Below, piece after piece: positions 7,894 through 14,690 of a stretch of 33,454 nt of DNA. Each line of letters starts with the position of its first letter. The first letter of the stretch is position 1. The DNA lies in assembly GCA_002393195.1 (NCBI GenBank), contig DGIK01000050.1, forward strand, positions 1 through 33,454. Reading direction: 5' to 3'. Below the pieces are notes generated by a model, which worked only from the letters and a program-made list of their open reading frames with translations, was not told the origin of the DNA and did not search any database. Source of the DNA: Bacteroidales bacterium UBA3824 (GTDB taxonomy: Bacteria > Bacteroidota > Bacteroidia > Bacteroidales > UBA3824). The position numbers and the translations under genes were made by a program.

Positions 7894-8835
7894 ATGGCTT
7901 CAACATCAAACATCAAGATTTTCTCCGGCACCACGTCGTTGTACCTGTCAGAGAAAATAGCCAAGGCGTTTGGCACGGAACTCGGCAACGTCACAATGAA
8001 CCATTACAGCGACGGCGAATACCAGCCCTGCCTCGAAGAGACGGTGCGCGGCGCGTATGTGTTCATAGTGCAATCGACATTCACTCCGGCGGACAACCTT
8101 ATGGAACTACTCCTGATGATTGACGCGGCGCGCCGTGCCTCGGCGTACAAGATAGCCGCCGTAATCCCCTACTACGGCTTTGCGCGTCAGGATCGCAAAG
8201 ACAAGCCGAGAGTCGCCATCGGTTCCAAACTCATCGCCAACCTCCTCACCACGGCGGGCGTTGACCGCGTGATTACGATGGATCTCCACGCCGAACAGAT
8301 TCAAGGATTCTTCGACATCCCGGTTGACCACCTGTCGTCGTCCACGATTTTTGTGCCGTTCATCAATTCGCTCCACCTCGACAACCTCGTAATAGCATCA
8401 CCCGACATAGGCGGCAGCAAACGCGCCAACAAGTACAGCCACTTCCTCGGCGTGCCTATGGTCATCTGCCACAAATACCGCGAGAAGGCCAACGAAGTTG
8501 CCGAAATGACCATCATCGGCGACGTGAAGGGCAAAAACGTAATCATCGTTGACGACATCATCGACACCGCCGGCACGCTCGCCAAGGCAGCCGACCTGAT
8601 GATGGACAACGGTGCGCTCTCCGTCCGCGCCATCATCACGCACCCGATACTTTCGGGCCCGGCGTACAACCGCATCGAAAATTCCAAACTCACGAAACTC
8701 TACGTAACGGACACCATCCCCCTCAAAAAGCCCTGCGACAAAATCGAAGTGCTCACCGTGTCCAACCTCTTCGCCGACGTCATCAACAAGGTATATAACA
8801 ACCAATCAATCTCGTCGTCGTCGTATCTGAAATAA
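7894..8835 (+). CDS. prs: Ribose-phosphate pyrophosphokinase
   Basis: 313 residues. Makes PRPP from ribose 5-phosphate and ATP, feeding purine, pyrimidine, His, Trp and NAD synthesis. Class I landmarks are present: IKIFSGTTSLYLSEKIA, HYSDGEYQPCLEETVRGAYVFIVQST, the flexible-loop region PYYGFARQDRK, VITMDLHAEQIQGFFDIPVDHL, SPDIGGSKRA, and the PRPP-binding loop VIIVDDIIDTAGTL. THPILSGPAYNRIENS is the conserved late motif. No separate promoter is evident after leuS, apart from the hairpin, so it may depend on the leuS promoter. A short piece of this gene (8642-8682) recurs at 10282-10322. Confidence 0.97.
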   Translation: MASTSNIKIFSGTTSLYLSEKIAKAFGTELGNVTMNHYSDGEYQPCLEETVRGAYVFIVQSTFTPADNLMELLLMIDAARRASAYKIAAVIPYYGFARQDRKDKPRVAIGSKLIANLLTTAGVDRVITMDLHAEQIQGFFDIPVDHLSSSTIFVPFINSLHLDNLVIASPDIGGSKRANKYSHFLGVPMVICHKYREKANEVAEMTIIGDVKGKNVIIVDDIIDTAGTLAKAADLMMDNGALSVRAIITHPILSGPAYNRIENSKLTKLYVTDTIPLKKPCDKIEVLTVSNLFADVINKVYNNQSISSSSYLK

Positions 8836-8852
8836 GAATTATATTATTCCGC

Positions 8853-8890
8853 AAAATAGGTTATGCAACTAATCGCATAGCCTATTTTTT
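8853..8890 (+). terminator. Rho-independent terminator after prs
   Basis: AATAGGTTATGC pairs with GCATAGCCTATT (one G-U pair), 8-base loop, followed by a T6 run. Confidence 0.9.
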
Positions 8891-9015
8891 GACATATTTG
8901 AAAATAAAAATAATTTTTAACAAAAATCATTTCATTATATTGCAAAAAAAAAACATAAATTGCCGCACGAATCACAACAACAAAAACCGCGACACAAGAT
9001 GAAAGACTTTAACTA

Positions 9016-9052
9016 TTTACAAATTGTAAAGCATACTTTACGGGGGGGTAAA
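9016..9052. promoter_or_regulatory. Two TTTAC-N5/6-GTAAA dyads, a probable operator
   Basis: TTTAC (9016-9020) and GTAAA (9026-9030) flank 5 bases; TTTAC (9037-9041) and GTAAA (9048-9052) flank 6 bases. The two dyads are 21-22 bp apart, two helical turns, and the second covers the place where a -33 element would be for the box at 9068. A dimeric regulator bound twice on one face of DNA is a reasonable inference. Apart from these sites, 8891-9015 shows only AT-rich sequence. Confidence 0.6.
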
Positions 9053-9067
9053 ATCCGCTCCTCTATG

Positions 9068-9075
9068 TACATTTG
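9068..9075 (+). promoter_or_regulatory. Promoter -7 box (TACATTTG) for the SiaC-kinase fusion gene
   Basis: Exact TAnnTTTG match followed by a leader of about 110 bases; no TTTG at -33, which fits a promoter needing an activator at the dyads upstream. Confidence 0.65.
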
Positions 9076-9103
9076 CAAAAATCCGCCATAAATTTTGCGT
9101 TGA

Positions 9104-9134
9104 AAGTTCCAAACAAAGCAACATAAAGGAACTT
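9104..9134 (+). promoter_or_regulatory. Hairpin in the 5' leader of the fusion gene
   Basis: AAGTTCC and GGAACTT form a 7-bp stem with a 17-base loop, about 60 bases before the start codon. Function unknown. Confidence 0.4.
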
Positions 9135-9191
9135 GACAAGTGAAAAAATATAATTACCATTCAATCAAACATTTATTCACGACGCAAAACT

Positions 9192-10223
9192 ATGGAAAAG
9201 ATTATCATTAAAGGCGAATCGGACATCCCTACTGTCAAATTGGACAGGCAAAACAACATATTTGAAATTTCGGGCAGGTCAATGCCAGCCGACGCACGCC
9301 AGTTCTACAACCCTATCCTGAAATGGTTCGACGAATACTCACTGGAGCCGCTGCCGATGACAGAGCTCGTCTTCAAGATGAACTACTACAACACAGCCTC
9401 AGCAAAACAAATCCTGGAAATCGTAATCAGGCTCGAAGACATTTACAAATCTGGACACCAGGTGCGTGTAACGTGGATTTACGCCGCCGGAGAAACCGAC
9501 ATGAGGGACAACGGATACGAATTGTCCAGCATTGTGGAAGTGCCTATGATTATAATAAGCACCGACGAGATCGACAATCACCAATCGCCCAAAAACGACA
9601 TAAAGAAAAACGAAACATTCGTCGTCACAATAAGCCGCGAACTCGGCGCAGGCGGAAAAATGGTAGGCAGGAAGCTCGCTGAAATACTGCAAATCAATTA
9701 TTATGACTACACTGACATCGAAGCACTTTCCAACAAATACGATTCGGACGACGACATAATAAAGAAAACTGAAGATAACAGCAAGCCCTGGCTCGAAGGA
9801 ATCAAAAAAATCTTCAATATCAACTCCAACAACAATCCCATCCTCGAAAAACAATCAAAGATTCTGGATTCAATCGCTCGAAACGAATCGTGCATTGTAG
9901 CCGGGCAAGGCGCATTCTACGCATTCCGCGACTACCCGAACCACATAAACATATTCATCTGCGCATCAATCGAAAATCGCATTACACGCCTAATGACACG
10001 CGAGAAAATCTCTCGTACCACGGCCATGGAAGCGATAAGCCAAGCTTCGTTGGAGCGAGACATGTACGTTGCAGAAAACACCGGCTCACCACGTCACGAC
10101 ACACGCAACTACGACCTCGTGCTCAATATGGACAACTTCTCAATAGAAGACGCTGTGGAAGTGATAACGACATACATCAACCTAAGAAAAAAATATTTTT
10201 CCATAATCGCAGACAAGGACTGA
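9192..10223 (+). CDS. SiaC-like (DUF1987) domain fused to a cytidylate-kinase-like domain
   Basis: 343 residues with two parts. Residues 1-125 match the SiaC / DUF1987 fold: IPTVKLDRQNNIFEISGRSM, the helix FYNPILKWFDEY, FKMNYYNTASAKQILEIVIRLE, and VRVTWIYAAGETDMRDNGYELS. Thr68 in YYNTASAK falls at the position phosphorylated by SiaB in Pseudomonas aeruginosa SiaC (known). A polar linker (about 125-142) leads to residues 143-335: VVTISRELGAGGKMVGRKLAEILQINYYDYTDI, which is the P-loop start of the cytidylate-kinase-like family (usual form SRE.GSGG..IG..LAE.LG), then SCIVAGQGAFYAF, an Arg-rich lid segment (ENRITRLMTREKISRTTAMEAI) and NYDLVLNMD. The gene is monocistronic with its own promoter and terminator. 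Activity of either domain is inference; I do not know this fusion as a described protein. Confidence 0.85.
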   Translation: MEKIIIKGESDIPTVKLDRQNNIFEISGRSMPADARQFYNPILKWFDEYSLEPLPMTELVFKMNYYNTASAKQILEIVIRLEDIYKSGHQVRVTWIYAAGETDMRDNGYELSSIVEVPMIIISTDEIDNHQSPKNDIKKNETFVVTISRELGAGGKMVGRKLAEILQINYYDYTDIEALSNKYDSDDDIIKKTEDNSKPWLEGIKKIFNINSNNNPILEKQSKILDSIARNESCIVAGQGAFYAFRDYPNHINIFICASIENRITRLMTREKISRTTAMEAISQASLERDMYVAENTGSPRHDTRNYDLVLNMDNFSIEDAVEVITTYINLRKKYFSIIADKD

Positions 10224-10281
10224 ACGACACGAACATCCCACAGTCCGCGCAGGCTTCGAGTCAAACCAATTTCCCAAAACG

Positions 10282-10322
10282 ACCCGATACTCTCGGACCC
10301 GGCATACAACCGCATCGAAAAT
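10282..10322 (+). pseudogene. Short duplicated fragment of prs
   Basis: 41 bases, ACCCGATAC through ATCGAAAAT, match prs 8642-8682 at 38 positions. In frame it still reads DPILSDPAYNRIEN against HPILSGPAYNRIEN of prs. The bases on either side do not match prs clearly. It sits between the fusion gene stop and that gene's terminator hairpin. Confidence 0.75.
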
Positions 10323-10327
10323 GGAGT

Positions 10328-10357
10328 GCGGGCGGCTCGCCCGCCAAAATTTTTTTT
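10328..10357 (+). terminator. Terminator after the SiaC-kinase fusion gene
   Basis: GCGGGCG-GCT-CGCCCGC, a 7-bp GC stem, then AAAA and T8. Confidence 0.75.
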
Positions 10358-10361
10358 GATG

Positions 10362-10394
10362 TAGAGACGCACGACTGTGCGCCTCTATTTTTTT
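10362..10394. repeat. Palindromic repeat, GTAGAGACGC family, with T-run
   Basis: TAGAG-A-CGCAC and GTGCG-C-CTCTA pair around GACT, followed by T7. It shares the TAGAGACGC arm with the perfect palindrome at 29361-29388 and can serve as a second terminator. Confidence 0.7.
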
Positions 10395-10439
10395 ATATGA
10401 AAATAATTGCAGATATTTTTTTTGAATGAGAAAATGTTA

Positions 10440-10447
10440 TAAATTTG
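10440..10447 (+). promoter_or_regulatory. Possible promoter -7 box (TAAATTTG)
   Basis: TAnnTTTG match 33 bases before the preferred ATG at 10480; the nearest TTTG upstream is only 15 bases away, so the match is partial. Confidence 0.5.
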
Positions 10448-10479
10448 CAGCGTAGTTACTAACACAAATGTCGTTAATT

Positions 10480-10689
10480 ATGTGTACGATAACATTAGAA
10501 TATGATCAGAACAGCGCGTTGGCACGGCGTAAACTCGCGATGCTGTTGGCTACGGGTCTTTTTATGACAAAAGAAATAACACAAGAACAACCAGAACCAC
10601 AAGAGATGGAAGACAGCCAAAAGGAAGTGGAAGCATTCTTCGCCACCTCTAAAAAAAGTATGTCCAACATTATAGCGCGATACTTATGA
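10480..10689 (+). CDS. Small protein, probable antitoxin of a PemK/MazF-type pair
   Basis: 69 residues from the ATG at 10480 (an in-frame ATG at 10468 is possible). It begins MCTITLEYDQNSALARRKLAMLLATGLF, a pattern seen in small Bacteroidota proteins (TLEYD..N..A.k....l..G.F), and ends EVEAFFATSKKSMSNIIARYL, resembling a short tail common to the same group (F..SK.s.s....kYL). Its stop codon overlaps (ATGA) the start of a frame that reads like a PemK/MazF toxin cut short. The antitoxin role is inferred from that neighbour. With no functional toxin it would be an orphan. Confidence 0.65.
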   Translation: MCTITLEYDQNSALARRKLAMLLATGLFMTKEITQEQPEPQEMEDSQKEVEAFFATSKKSMSNIIARYL

Positions 10690-10763
10690 AATACCATCAA
10701 AGAGACATTGTAGAGGTCAACAAGAAGATCCCACTGAAATGTTGCGAACTGTCTCTTGTATAG
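10686..10763 (+). pseudogene. Truncated PemK/MazF-type toxin gene
   Basis: A 25-codon frame starting in the ATGA overlap with the preceding gene. MKYHQRDIVEVNKKIP resembles the start of PemK/MazF-like toxins in this phylum (M.Y.QRDIVEVNF..PDG.FKPHPAIV). After about residue 16 the resemblance ends, and the stop TAG lies inside a palindromic repeat at 10759-10784. No more of the toxin is found downstream, so about 80% of the gene is gone. Confidence 0.55.
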
Positions 10764-10784
10764 ACGTTGCGTGCAACGTTGATA
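10759..10784. repeat. Degenerate palindromic repeat at the toxin break
   Basis: TAGACGTTGC and GCAACGTTGATA flank GT; the core ACGTTGC/GCAACGT is perfect. It looks like a decayed relative of the GTAGAGACG... palindromes at 10362 and 29361. The 74 bases between it and the next promoter hold nothing else I can support. Confidence 0.55.
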
Positions 10785-10834
10785 CGGCGAATCAAATCAA
10801 TCCAAAAATATTTTTGAAAAAATACGCAAAAAAA

Positions 10835-10866
10835 TTTGGCAGTTTCAAAAAAACATCCTAACTTTG
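10835..10866 (+). promoter_or_regulatory. Promoter of tRNA-Gln (TTTG ... TAACTTTG)
   Basis: TTTG 10835-10838 and TAACTTTG 10859-10866 with 20 bases between. The following leader CAGCGTCAAAAAAACA is identical to that of tRNA-Cys. Confidence 0.8.
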
Positions 10867-10889
10867 CAGCGTCAAAAAAACAGGGACAC

Positions 10890-10962
10890 TGCCCGATGGT
10901 GTAATTGGCAACACGTCTGACTCTGGATCAGAAGAGCCCAGGTTCGAACCCTGGTCGGGCAA
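10890..10962 (+). tRNA. tRNA-Gln (anticodon CTG)
   Basis: Acceptor TGCCCGA pairs with TCGGGCA; the anticodon stem TCTGA/TCAGA encloses CTCTGGA, giving anticodon CTG; the T arm is CCAGG-TTCGAAC-CCTGG; discriminator A. The weak U1-A72 pair is usual for tRNA-Gln. CCA is not encoded. Confidence 0.93.
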
Positions 10963-10986
10963 CTAACAACAACAGAATTTGACAAG

Positions 10987-11017
10987 AGGTCAATTCTCCA
11001 AAGAGAATTGACCTTTT
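10987..11017 (+). terminator. Terminator between tRNA-Gln and the kinase gene
   Basis: AGGTCAATTCTC pairs perfectly with GAGAATTGACCT (12 bp) around CAAA, followed by TTT. The next start codon is only 32 bases later with no promoter box between. Confidence 0.85.
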
Positions 11018-11048
11018 CCATTATAAAACCAACTAACCCGGCACGAAA

Positions 11049-12641
11049 ATGGAAAAAAAGAACATACTCGTAGTGGACGACAGCATATCGAACCTACTAT
11101 TAATCAAAGACATACTATCAAGCAACCCAGAATACAACGTCATCAACGAAAAAGACGGCGAAAAAGTGCTCGCGCAACTCAACGCCAACAAGATAGACCT
11201 TATCCTATTGGACATTATGATGCCCAAAATAGACGGCTACGAAGTATGCAGGCGCGTAAAACAGGACGCCGGGTTCAAAGACATCCCCATCATATTCCTA
11301 ACGGCAAAAGTGGACGAAGCCAGCCTCCTGCGCGGATTCGAGTGCGGCGCAGTTGACTACATCAAAAAACCATTCCTAATATCAGAACTCCTCGCCCGTG
11401 TAAAAACCCACGTGACGCTCAAAAAAGCAAACGAAAGGCTCAAAAACGAACTTTTCAAACACTCCATAACCCAACAGAGCCTCATCGTATCGCAAAACGA
11501 ACTCACAATCCGCAACAACATCGCGCAATACTTTCTCTCCGACCAAGGCGACGAAGTATATCCCAAACTCCTCGAAGAAATCCTCAAATACATCTCGATG
11601 GACTACGGCGCGATTGGCTACATAGACAACATAGACGACAACAGCGACATCCACGCCAAGCACCTCATCTGCCCCTCGATATATTCGGGCGCGATAGAGA
11701 GCGACGCCAACTACATCTTTGGCATCGACGACATCGGCGACGTGGCACTCGCCATCATCCGCCGGCAGACAATAATGCAAAAAAACAACGTCTCCCGCCT
11801 ATTCTTCACCTCGGCGGAAGTCAATTGTATGATAGCATCACCCATCATCTATCACGACAAGTTGGTGGGCTTAATAGTCTGTGCATCAAGGGAAAACGAC
11901 TACGCAGAAAATTCAAAACAAAAACTCCAAAACATAACGAGTTTCATAGCCCCAATCATATACAACCGCATCCAAAAAACAGCGGAAAACGCCCGCCTCG
12001 TCAATTCGATAGCCGAAACGCAAGAACAAGAACGCGCACGATTCACCAAAGACATCCACGACAGCCTCGGCTCATCGCTCACAAGCCTTGCAACATACAT
12101 CAGCATCCTCAAATCGGGCTCACTCGACCCGCAGGAATACCACAAAACCCTCGACGAAATGCTCGAAATCATCAAAGAAACCGCCGAAGAAGCCCGCAAC
12201 ATCGCCAACAACCTTATGCCCGGCATCATCGACAAATACGGTCTTGTCGAGAGCATCAAGCATCAGTACAACAAACTGTACATCACGAGCAAAACCACCG
12301 AACTCAAACTCGACACCGCCAATTTCAACGCCACCGCGACACCCGAAATGCAGGCGGAGATTTACCGCATAGTCTGCGAACTATTCAACAACGCCTTCAA
12401 ATACTCCCACGCCACGCAGATAGCCCTCACCCTCGCCAACAACGACTCCACAATGTCGCTCACGTACCACGACAACGGCATCGGCTTCGACGTGCCAACC
12501 ACGCTCGAACACATCAAAGGCAAAAAGACCTCAGGCTTATTCAACATCCACGAGCGCGTAGAAAAACTCGGCGGCACAATAACGCTCACATCCGAGCCAA
12601 AGAAAGGAATGACAATGGAAATAAAAATAAAGGAAGATTAA
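11049..12641 (+). CDS. REC-GAF-histidine kinase (response regulator fused to HisKA_3 kinase)
   Basis: 530 residues, no membrane segment, so cytoplasmic. Residues 1-118 are a receiver domain (ILVVDDS, Asp55 in LLDIMMP, Thr85 in FLTA, Lys107 in IKKPF). A coiled-coil linker (about 122-150) leads to a GAF-like domain (about 155-305: DYGAIGYIDN ... SPIIYHDKLVGLIVCAS). A HisKA_3 dimer domain has QEQERARFTKDIHDSLGSSL with His337, and an ATPase domain has ELFNNAFKYSHA (N box), DNGIGF and KTSGLFNIHERVEKLGG. All key residues look intact. Putting the receiver at the N-terminus suggests phosphorylation of the receiver controls the kinase. The output partner is not in the window. The 3' end overlaps the convergent S4 gene by four bases. 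Confidence 0.92.
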   Translation: MEKKNILVVDDSISNLLLIKDILSSNPEYNVINEKDGEKVLAQLNANKIDLILLDIMMPKIDGYEVCRRVKQDAGFKDIPIIFLTAKVDEASLLRGFECGAVDYIKKPFLISELLARVKTHVTLKKANERLKNELFKHSITQQSLIVSQNELTIRNNIAQYFLSDQGDEVYPKLLEEILKYISMDYGAIGYIDNIDDNSDIHAKHLICPSIYSGAIESDANYIFGIDDIGDVALAIIRRQTIMQKNNVSRLFFTSAEVNCMIASPIIYHDKLVGLIVCASRENDYAENSKQKLQNITSFIAPIIYNRIQKTAENARLVNSIAETQEQERARFTKDIHDSLGSSLTSLATYISILKSGSLDPQEYHKTLDEMLEIIKETAEEARNIANNLMPGIIDKYGLVESIKHQYNKLYITSKTTELKLDTANFNATATPEMQAEIYRIVCELFNNAFKYSHATQIALTLANNDSTMSLTYHDNGIGFDVPTTLEHIKGKKTSGLFNIHERVEKLGGTITLTSEPKKGMTMEIKIKED

Positions 12642-13099
12642 TCCCCGTCAAAATCCGGCGTAAACCCGTCGAGTTCGTCATAATCATCGTCGTCATCAAA
12701 ACCAAAATCGCCGCCAAAATCTTCCTCCGCGTCATAGAAACGGTCGATCTCACGGCGGTCTTTCTTCGTCGGGCGACCTGCGCCACGGTCGCGCACGCCA
12801 AACGACACACGTGCCATATCGCTCATAAGTTTCAATTTCAGCAAATCGTCCTGCGAAGTAGTCTCCGTAATATACAACGGCACCTTCGCCGCACCTACCC
12901 TCGATTTCAACAACGCCAAAATCCTGTAACTGCGGAACACAGGATTGGCCTTAACGGAAACCTCGTCGCCCTCCTTGACCTCACGCGCCGGCTTCACAGC
13001 AACGCCATTCACCAAAATCCTGCCCCTGCCGCAAGCATCCGCCGCCTGCGACCGAGTCTTAAACAACCTCACACAAAACAAAAACTTATCGACACGCAT
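12638..13099 (-). CDS. S4-domain RNA-binding protein, Hsp15/HslR family
   Basis: 153 residues. MRVDKFLFCVRLFKTRSQAADACGRGRILVNGVAVKPAREVKEGDEVSV is an S4 RNA-binding domain of the Hsp15 (HslR) type, which binds stalled 50S subunits carrying peptidyl-tRNA in Escherichia coli (known). A middle part (YRILALLKSRVGAAKVPLYITE ... RPTKKDRREIDRF) is typical of the family, and the C-terminal 30 residues are unusually acidic (DDDDDYDELDGF). It is the last gene of an apparent rplY-pth-S4 operon, which joins three genes tied to ribosome or peptidyl-tRNA handling. Confidence 0.88.
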   Translation of the reverse strand: MRVDKFLFCVRLFKTRSQAADACGRGRILVNGVAVKPAREVKEGDEVSVKANPVFRSYRILALLKSRVGAAKVPLYITETTSQDDLLKLKLMSDMARVSFGVRDRGAGRPTKKDRREIDRFYDAEEDFGGDFGFDDDDDYDELDGFTPDFDGD

Positions 13100-13102
13100 T
13101 GA

Positions 13103-13203
13103 AATTGAAAATTAAAAATTAAAAATTGAAAATTGGGCTTCCGCCGAATGGCAATTATGCATTATGAATTATGCATTACGCATTGAAAAAACATTATGCA
13201 TTA
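13103..13203. repeat. AT-rich repeats between pth and the S4 gene
   Basis: GAAAATTAAAAATTAAAAATTG runs occupy 13107-13136. Three copies of ATTATGCATTA follow at 13154-13164, 13168-13178 and 13193-13203; the last supplies the final codons and stop of pth. Such AT-rich blocks recur before nadB (21797-21872). Confidence 0.65.
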
Positions 13204-13757
13204 TTAAACCTATTCATAGCGCGTTCAATGCCTTCCATCACAAAAGCCTGAATAGCCTGATTGGTGATTTCGGTACGCTTGGCGATGGCGGCGATGTCGT
13301 CGTCGCTCCATTTGCCGAGCACAAAATCCACCTGTCCGCCGCGTGGAAAATCATTGCCGATGCCAAAACGCAGACGCGCATAATTCTGAGTACCAAGATG
13401 TTCGGTGATACTTTTGAGACCATTATGCCCTGCCTCCGAACCCTTGCCACGCATCCTGATAGCACCAAACGGCAATGCCAGGTCATCAACGATGACGAGT
13501 ACATTCTCCAACGGAATATTCTCCTCCTTCATCCAATAATTGACAGCCCTGCCAGAAAGGTTCATATAAGTAGTCGGCTTGATAAGCACCAACTGCCTGC
13601 CACGGCATTTGGCCTCGGCCACCGACGCGAGACGTCCAATATTAAAAATAGCGCCCGACTCCTTCGCAAAGGCGTCGAGCACCATAAAACCAATATTGTG
13701 TCTCGTATTCTCGTACTCAGCTCCAATATTGCCAAGTCCAACAATAAGATATTTCAC
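13194..13757 (-). CDS. pth: Peptidyl-tRNA hydrolase
   Basis: 187 residues from the GTG at 13757 (reading [24 protein letters not shown]); a TTG eight codons earlier is less likely because the family begins at KYLIVGLGN. It releases peptides from peptidyl-tRNA in the cytoplasm. Visible family residues: Asn in GLGN, the catalytic His in [28 protein letters not shown] and [13 protein letters not shown], and a C-terminal [25 protein letters not shown] in place of GLGNPG is common in this phylum. It lies 38 bases after rplY and is probably cotranscribed with it. Confidence 0.95.
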   Translation of the reverse strand: MKYLIVGLGNIGAEYENTRHNIGFMVLDAFAKESGAIFNIGRLASVAEAKCRGRQLVLIKPTTYMNLSGRAVNYWMKEENIPLENVLVIVDDLALPFGAIRMRGKGSEAGHNGLKSITEHLGTQNYARLRFGIGNDFPRGGQVDFVLGKWSDDDIAAIAKRTEITNQAIQAFVMEGIERAMNRFNNA

Positions 13758-13795
13758 AATAAATATGTTTTTAAGAATCAAGCAATTGCGCCCTA

Positions 13796-14389
13796 TTACT
13801 TCTTCTTCTTCTTGTCGTCGTCATCACCCTTGGCAACAGCCTTAGATGCCCTTGTGGGAACTACGCGGCAGATGAGAGCGTCCTGAGGATCAACGAGTTT
13901 GCAGTTTTCAACCTTGACGTCCTTTACGCTGATGCTCTGTTCGAGGTCGAGGTCCGAGATGTCAACCTTTACAGTCTCGGGAAGGTTGTTGTAGAGACCC
14001 TTCACCTTAGCCTTGCGAGCGGCAATCTTCATCTTACCACCGGCCTTTACACCTACTGAACTACCTACAAACTCGAAGGGAAGTTTTACGGTGATTTCCT
14101 GATCGTCGGCGAAAGCGTAGAAATCGGCGTGCATTACCTCGTCGGTAACGGGATGGAACTGCAAGTCCTTGATGAAGGTCTTGATAACCTCGCCGTCGAT
14201 GTTGAGGTTAACGATGTAAACATTGGGGGTAAATACCGCGCCGTTGAGGGCCTTCTGATCTACCGTGAAATTGATTTGCTTGCCGTTGCCATAAACGATG
14301 CAGGGCACTTTGCCTTCCTTGCGGACAATCTTGGCAAACTTGGTACCGAGGTCTTCGCGCTTAGTACCTGTAAGTTCAAAAGTCTTCAT
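13796..14389 (-). CDS. rplY: 50S ribosomal protein L25/Ctc
   Basis: 197 residues: the long (Ctc/TL5) form, with an N-terminal 5S rRNA-binding domain ([31 protein letters not shown] ... FTVDQKAL ... [26 protein letters not shown]) and a C-terminal beta domain ([27 protein letters not shown] ... [23 protein letters not shown]). The tail ends in a run of Lys after Asp residues ([10 protein letters not shown]). It is the first gene of the rplY-pth-S4 operon and has its own promoter with a 90-base leader. Confidence 0.95.
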   Translation of the reverse strand: MKTFELTGTKREDLGTKFAKIVRKEGKVPCIVYGNGKQINFTVDQKALNGAVFTPNVYIVNLNIDGEVIKTFIKDLQFHPVTDEVMHADFYAFADDQEITVKLPFEFVGSSVGVKAGGKMKIAARKAKVKGLYNNLPETVKVDISDLDLEQSISVKDVKVENCKLVDPQDALICRVVPTRASKAVAKGDDDDKKKKK

Positions 14390-14486
14390 TTAAATTTTTT
14401 AATTAATTGTGTTACTCAAAATTGATTTTGTTATCAATTTCCCATCGCACGAGTCCAAATGCCGGACCCTTGGGATTTTTCGGGCG

Positions 14487-14494
14487 CAAAGGTA
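14487..14494 (-). promoter_or_regulatory. Promoter -7 box (TACCTTTG) for rplY-pth-S4
   Basis: Minus-strand exact TAnnTTTG match, about 98 bases before the rplY ATG. Confidence 0.65.
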
Positions 14495-14558
14495 CAAATA
14501 ATTTGCGATATTCGGAAACATTTTTTGCAGAAAAATTTTGCAGATTTTGGGCTCATCT

Positions 14559-14589
14559 TTTGTAAGTTTGAAAAACGTTAGTATATTTG
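14559..14589 (+). promoter_or_regulatory. Promoter of the ABC transporter operon (TTTG ... TATATTTG)
   Basis: TTTG 14559-14562 and TATATTTG 14582-14589, spaced by 19 bases; divergent from the rplY promoter. Confidence 0.75.
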
Positions 14590-14610
14590 CAGTGTCATTC
14601 AGTTGACTGG

Positions 14611-14653
14611 GAGGATTGCTTGCCACGACTTAGCATCGTAGGGGACAATCCTC
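14611..14653 (+). promoter_or_regulatory. Structured leader hairpin upstream of the ABC transporter genes
   Basis: GAGGATTG (14611-14618) pairs with CAATCCTC (14646-14653), with an inner helix CC-ACGA (14623-14628) / TCGT-GG (14636-14642). It sits in the 100-base leader, about 38 bases before the ATG. No long T-run follows, so it is not a plain terminator. No known riboswitch is recognised. Confidence 0.5.
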
Positions 14654-14690
14654 ATTTTGCTTGCAGACTACATATTAATATAACTCAACT

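Noticed and set aside
11825..13102. Very long plus-strand frame of 425 codons over the kinase and S4 genes
   Set aside because: Composition is extreme (His, Arg, Gln and Pro rich) and it is a shadow of two confident genes with clear domains.
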